A stretch of DNA of 41,903 nt from assembly GCA_023432005.1 (NCBI GenBank), contig JAEYVF010000060.1, forward strand, positions 1 to 41,903, given 5' to 3'. Numbering within the stretch: position 1 is the first letter of the stretch; each line of letters begins with the position of its first letter. The translations under genes were made by a program, and so were the position numbers. A model generated the notes under the pieces. It was not told the origin of the DNA. It saw only the letters and a list, made by a program, of their open reading frames with translations, and ran no database searches. Shown here piece after piece: positions 39,328 to 41,903 of the stretch. Source of the DNA: Actinomycetes bacterium. GTDB lineage: Bacteria; Actinomycetota; Actinomycetes; Actinomycetales; Microbacteriaceae.

Positions 39328-40650
39328 TCACGCCTTGGGGCGCGAGGCGAACGTCTCGAACGCCTCCCGCGGCACGTCGCGCGCCGGGATGCCGACGAGG
39401 TCGCGCCGGAACAGGAAGTTGATGATCCAGTTGCCGAAGACACGTGCCTTGCGCTCCCACATGGGCATCGCGAAGCCGTGGTAGCCGCGGTGCATGAACC
39501 AGGCGATGAAGCCCTTGATCGCGAGCTTGCGGTACTGGTACACGCCGCGGTAGAGGCCGATGCCGGCGACGGCGCCGAGGTTCTTGTGGAAGTACTCGAC
39601 GGGGGCGTCGCCACGGATCTCGGCCACGAGGTTCTTCGCGAGGAGCTTGCCCTGACGCACCGCGTGCTGGGCGTTCGGCACGCAGAAGCCGCCGACACCG
39701 CCGCCCGTGAGGTCGGGCACCGCGGCGACGTCGCCCGCGGCCCACGCGTCGGGCACGACGGCGCCGTTCTCGTCGATGACGCGGAGGTCGGCCTGGGTGC
39801 GGATGCGGCCGCGCTCCTCGAGCGGGAGGTCCGTGCCGCGCACGACCGGGTTGGCCATGACTCCCGCCGTCCACACGATGAGGTCGGACTCGAAGGTCTC
39901 GCCCGTCGAGAGCTCGATCTTGCCGTCGACCGCGCTCACGAGCTGGGTGTCGAGGTGCACCTGGGCGCCGCGGCTGTCGAGCTCGCGGAGCACCCAGTGG
40001 CTCGTCGGCAGCGACACCTCGGGCATGATGCGGCCCATCGCCTCGATGAGGTGGAAGCGGGTGTCATCGAAGGTGAGGGTGTCGTAGGTGCCGACGAGCG
40101 CGCTCGCGAAGCTGCGCAGCTCGCCGAACACCTCGATGCCCGCGAAGCCGCCGCCGACCACGACGACGGTGAGCAGGCGGTCGCGCTCGGGCCCCGCGGG
40201 GAGGTTCGAGGCCTTGGCGAAGTTGGCGGTGATGCGGTCGCGGATCGACGCGGCCTCTTCGATCGTCTTGAGGCCGATGGCCTGGTCGGCGACCCCCGGG
40301 ATCGGGAACGTGCGCGAGACGGCGCCCGCCGTCACGACGACCGTGTCGTAGTCGATCGTCCACGGCTCGCCCACCTCGGGCGTGAGCTCGGCGGTCTTGG
40401 TGGCGTGGTCGACCTTGGTGACCTTCGCCGTGATCACGCGGGTGTTCTTGAGGTGACGGCGGTGCCCGACGACGGCGTGACGGGGCTCGATCGAGCCGGC
40501 CGCGACCTCCGGGAGGAAGGGCTGGTAGGTCATGTAGGGCAGCGGGTCGACGACCGTGACCTCGGCTTCGCCGCGGCGCAGGTGCTTTTGCAGCTTCTTG
40601 GCGGTGTAGAAACCGGCGTAGCCGCCGCCGACGATCAGGATCTTGCGCAC
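39328..40650 (-). CDS. ndh: Type II NADH:quinone dehydrogenase
   Basis: A 440-aa single-subunit NADH dehydrogenase at the inner face of the membrane. It passes electrons from NADH to quinone without pumping protons. The FAD motif KILIVGGGYAGFYTAKKL (3-20) and the second, NADH-binding motif VVVVGGGFAGIEVFGEL (162-178) are both intact. AAGDVAAVPD and the quinone-region segment AQHAVRQGKLLAKN are present. The C-terminal amphipathic part (KGFIAWFMHRGYHGFAMPMWERKARV) probably anchors it. The GTG at 40650 follows a GAGGAG ribosome-binding site. It is 41 bp downstream of the mycosin-like protease gene and in the same direction. Confidence 0.94.
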   Translation of the reverse strand: MRKILIVGGGYAGFYTAKKLQKHLRRGEAEVTVVDPLPYMTYQPFLPEVAAGSIEPRHAVVGHRRHLKNTRVITAKVTKVDHATKTAELTPEVGEPWTIDYDTVVVTAGAVSRTFPIPGVADQAIGLKTIEEAASIRDRITANFAKASNLPAGPERDRLLTVVVVGGGFAGIEVFGELRSFASALVGTYDTLTFDDTRFHLIEAMGRIMPEVSLPTSHWVLRELDSRGAQVHLDTQLVSAVDGKIELSTGETFESDLIVWTAGVMANPVVRGTDLPLEERGRIRTQADLRVIDENGAVVPDAWAAGDVAAVPDLTGGGVGGFCVPNAQHAVRQGKLLAKNLVAEIRGDAPVEYFHKNLGAVAGIGLYRGVYQYRKLAIKGFIAWFMHRGYHGFAMPMWERKARVFGNWIINFLFRRDLVGIPARDVPREAFETFASRPKA

Positions 40651-40691
40651 GCTGGGGGCACTCCTCGCTGGGGGAAAAAGTCGGATCCAAT

Positions 40692-41903
40692 CTACCGTGT
40701 GCGGCGACCCCGTCTGTACGAGATGACGATGCCCGTCAGGAAGCCCCCCACGACGAAGGCCACGAGGAGCGCACCGAGAAGCGGAGCGCCCACCCGGCTG
40801 AGCAGGAGGGGGCTCGGCAGCAGCACTCCGACGGGGTCGAACGGCGGCTCGGTCTCCTCCCGCGAGACGGGTGCCGGCCCCGGGCGGATACCGCTCCCGC
40901 CGGCCTCGTGCGGCCGGTTCACCCGGATCCACTCGGCGAGATCGCCCATCGGATTCTCGGAGACCGGCGCGACCTCTGCGCGCACCGCGGCATCCGCGTC
41001 GAGCAGCCCGAAGCCGTAGGCCACGTCGGGGCCCGGGTCCCCCGCGTCGCGGGCCGTCGCCGTGACGCGGTTGATGACCCCGGCGACGTCGAGCTCGGGG
41101 TGCGCGGCCCGCACGAGCGCGACGACCCCGGACACGATGGGCGCGGCGCCGCTCGTGCCGCTCCATCGCACATGGGTGCCGTCGGGCATGACGCCCACGA
41201 GGTCCTCGCTCGCGGCCGCGACGCCGATCGTGACGCCCTGCGTCGAGGCGTTGCGGCTCGGCGCCCCCGAGCGGTCGACGCCCGCCACCGTGAGCACGCC
41301 CGGCATCGTGGCGGGGGCGCCCACGACGTCGGTGCCCGAGCCGCGGTTGCCCGCCGCGGCGACGACGACGACGTCGTGCTCGGCGGCGTAGGAGAAGGCG
41401 TCATCCCAGCTCTCGGGCCAGTCGAGGGTGTTGCGCGTGAGCGACATGTTGATGACGTCGGCGCCGTTGTCGACGGCCCAGCGCACGGCGTCGGCGATCT
41501 GGTCGTCGGAGCCGCCCGAGTCGAACCCGATGGAGATCGCGAGCAGCGACGCCTCGGGGGCGCTGCCGATGACGCCGGAGCCCGGCCCCGTGCCACGTCC
41601 GGCCGCGAGCGAGGCGACGAGCGTGCCGTGGTGCGAGTCCGATCCGACGGGCGTCCGGCCGTCGGGCGTCCCGCGACCCGAGAGGTCGGTGCCGCCGACG
41701 ACCGCATCCCGCAGCTCGGGTGGGTTCGCGACACCCGTGTCGATGACGGCGATCGTGACGCCCGCGCCGCGCGTCACCTGCCACGCGCTGCGGATGCCGG
41801 CGGCGTCGAGCCAGTACTCCGCGTCGCGCGCGACGTCGGTGCGCGTCACGGGCGCGGCGGATGCGGATGCCGGCGCGGCGCACGCGAGCGCGACGGCGAA
41901 CGC
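40692..41903 (-). CDS. Mycosin-like S8 serine protease, 5' end outside the window
   Basis: A subtilisin-family (S8) protease; 403 codons are visible and the frame stays open to the window edge. The first visible residues (AFAVALACAAPASASA) look like the end of a secretion signal, so only a few codons are missing. Catalytic residues by visible count: D55 in VIDTGV, H92 in DSHHGTLVAS and S251 in GTSGAAP, with the oxyanion Asn in AAAGNRG. A Pro-rich linker and a C-terminal membrane helix (APLLGALLVAFVVGGFLTGIVI) with a basic tail anchor it, as in the mycosins of type VII secretion. No other type VII gene is seen in the window. A GTG at 41849 is an internal codon, not the start. Confidence 0.9.
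   Translation of the reverse strand, partial: AFAVALACAAPASASAAPVTRTDVARDAEYWLDAAGIRSAWQVTRGAGVTIAVIDTGVANPPELRDAVVGGTDLSGRGTPDGRTPVGSDSHHGTLVASLAAGRGTGPGSGVIGSAPEASLLAISIGFDSGGSDDQIADAVRWAVDNGADVINMSLTRNTLDWPESWDDAFSYAAEHDVVVVAAAGNRGSGTDVVGAPATMPGVLTVAGVDRSGAPSRNASTQGVTIGVAAASEDLVGVMPDGTHVRWSGTSGAAPIVSGVVALVRAAHPELDVAGVINRVTATARDAGDPGPDVAYGFGLLDADAAVRAEVAPVSENPMGDLAEWIRVNRPHEAGGSGIRPGPAPVSREETEPPFDPVGVLLPSPLLLSRVGAPLLGALLVAFVVGGFLTGIVISYRRGRRTR

Noticed and set aside
40692..41849. Protease gene starting at GTG 41849
   Set aside because: The frame is open to the window edge and encodes a signal-peptide-like segment upstream, so the real start lies outside.

Overview
The window is about 42 kb of very GC-rich DNA from an actinobacterium, most likely a member of the Microbacteriaceae. 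The support is actinobacterial gene content (class II FbaA, DUF4245 and DUF4307 proteins, PIN-PhoH, mycosin-type protease), GTG starts with 4-bp GTGA/ATGA overlaps, many leaderless-looking starts with a TANNNT box 6-7 nt upstream, and heavy use of the word GGATGC/GCATCC. No phage, transposon, insertion sequence or CRISPR array is visible. Apart from the left edge the region is densely packed and looks chromosomal.

Layout from left to right. Bases 1-941 carry no credible gene and are a mosaic of four families of short GC-rich repeats. At 942-5437 lies a TetR repressor gene followed by two ABC exporter half-transporters (minus strand); the repressor has a perfect operator inside its promoter. 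At 5447-10857 is a glycerol block: glpD (minus), a divergent SorC-type regulator, glpK and class II aldolase fba. A perfect 15-bp site occurs, in opposite orientations, at the glpD/regulator border and upstream of glpK. At 10890-14426 (minus) are ispH, a histidine kinase and a membrane partner with no response regulator beside them. At 14497-18651 (plus) are xseA, xseB, a DUF4245 protein, a beta-carbonic anhydrase and fumC. At 18713-23593 (minus) are a membrane-anchored GH27 alpha-galactosidase, PIN-PhoH, a class V aminotransferase-like protein and uppS. At 23678-25802 are a hemolysin-III (TrhA) protein, a small membrane protein, DUF4307 and greA. This order resembles the greA-to-ispH neighbourhood recalled from mycobacteria, but mca and glpX are missing from the places where I would expect them.

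From 25790 to 33140 come an ArsR/SRPBCC pair, ilvA, an AI-2E/PerM transporter, a YcaQ-type DNA glycosylase (QLD motif) converging with an EEP-family nuclease/phosphatase, and htpX and lemA. At 33211-37740 is a four-gene TetR-MFS-PLP enzyme-sugar-lactone oxidase operon (minus). A tRNA-Leu(UAA)-like gene with an unusually short variable arm and a second, paralogous MFS gene follow. The window closes with a type II NADH dehydrogenase and a mycosin-like subtilase that runs off the right edge.

The most unusual non-coding signals are: the repeat mosaic at 1-941; a long inverted repeat with two AGTACGTACT palindromes (26877-26941); a 20-bp inverted repeat with two CCGGATCCGG cores (29396-29463); a perfect palindrome at the predicted phoH transcription start; a terminator-like hairpin in the greA leader; and symmetrical operators for both TetR genes and for the SorC regulator. 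All functional calls rest on reading motifs by eye; no database search was run.
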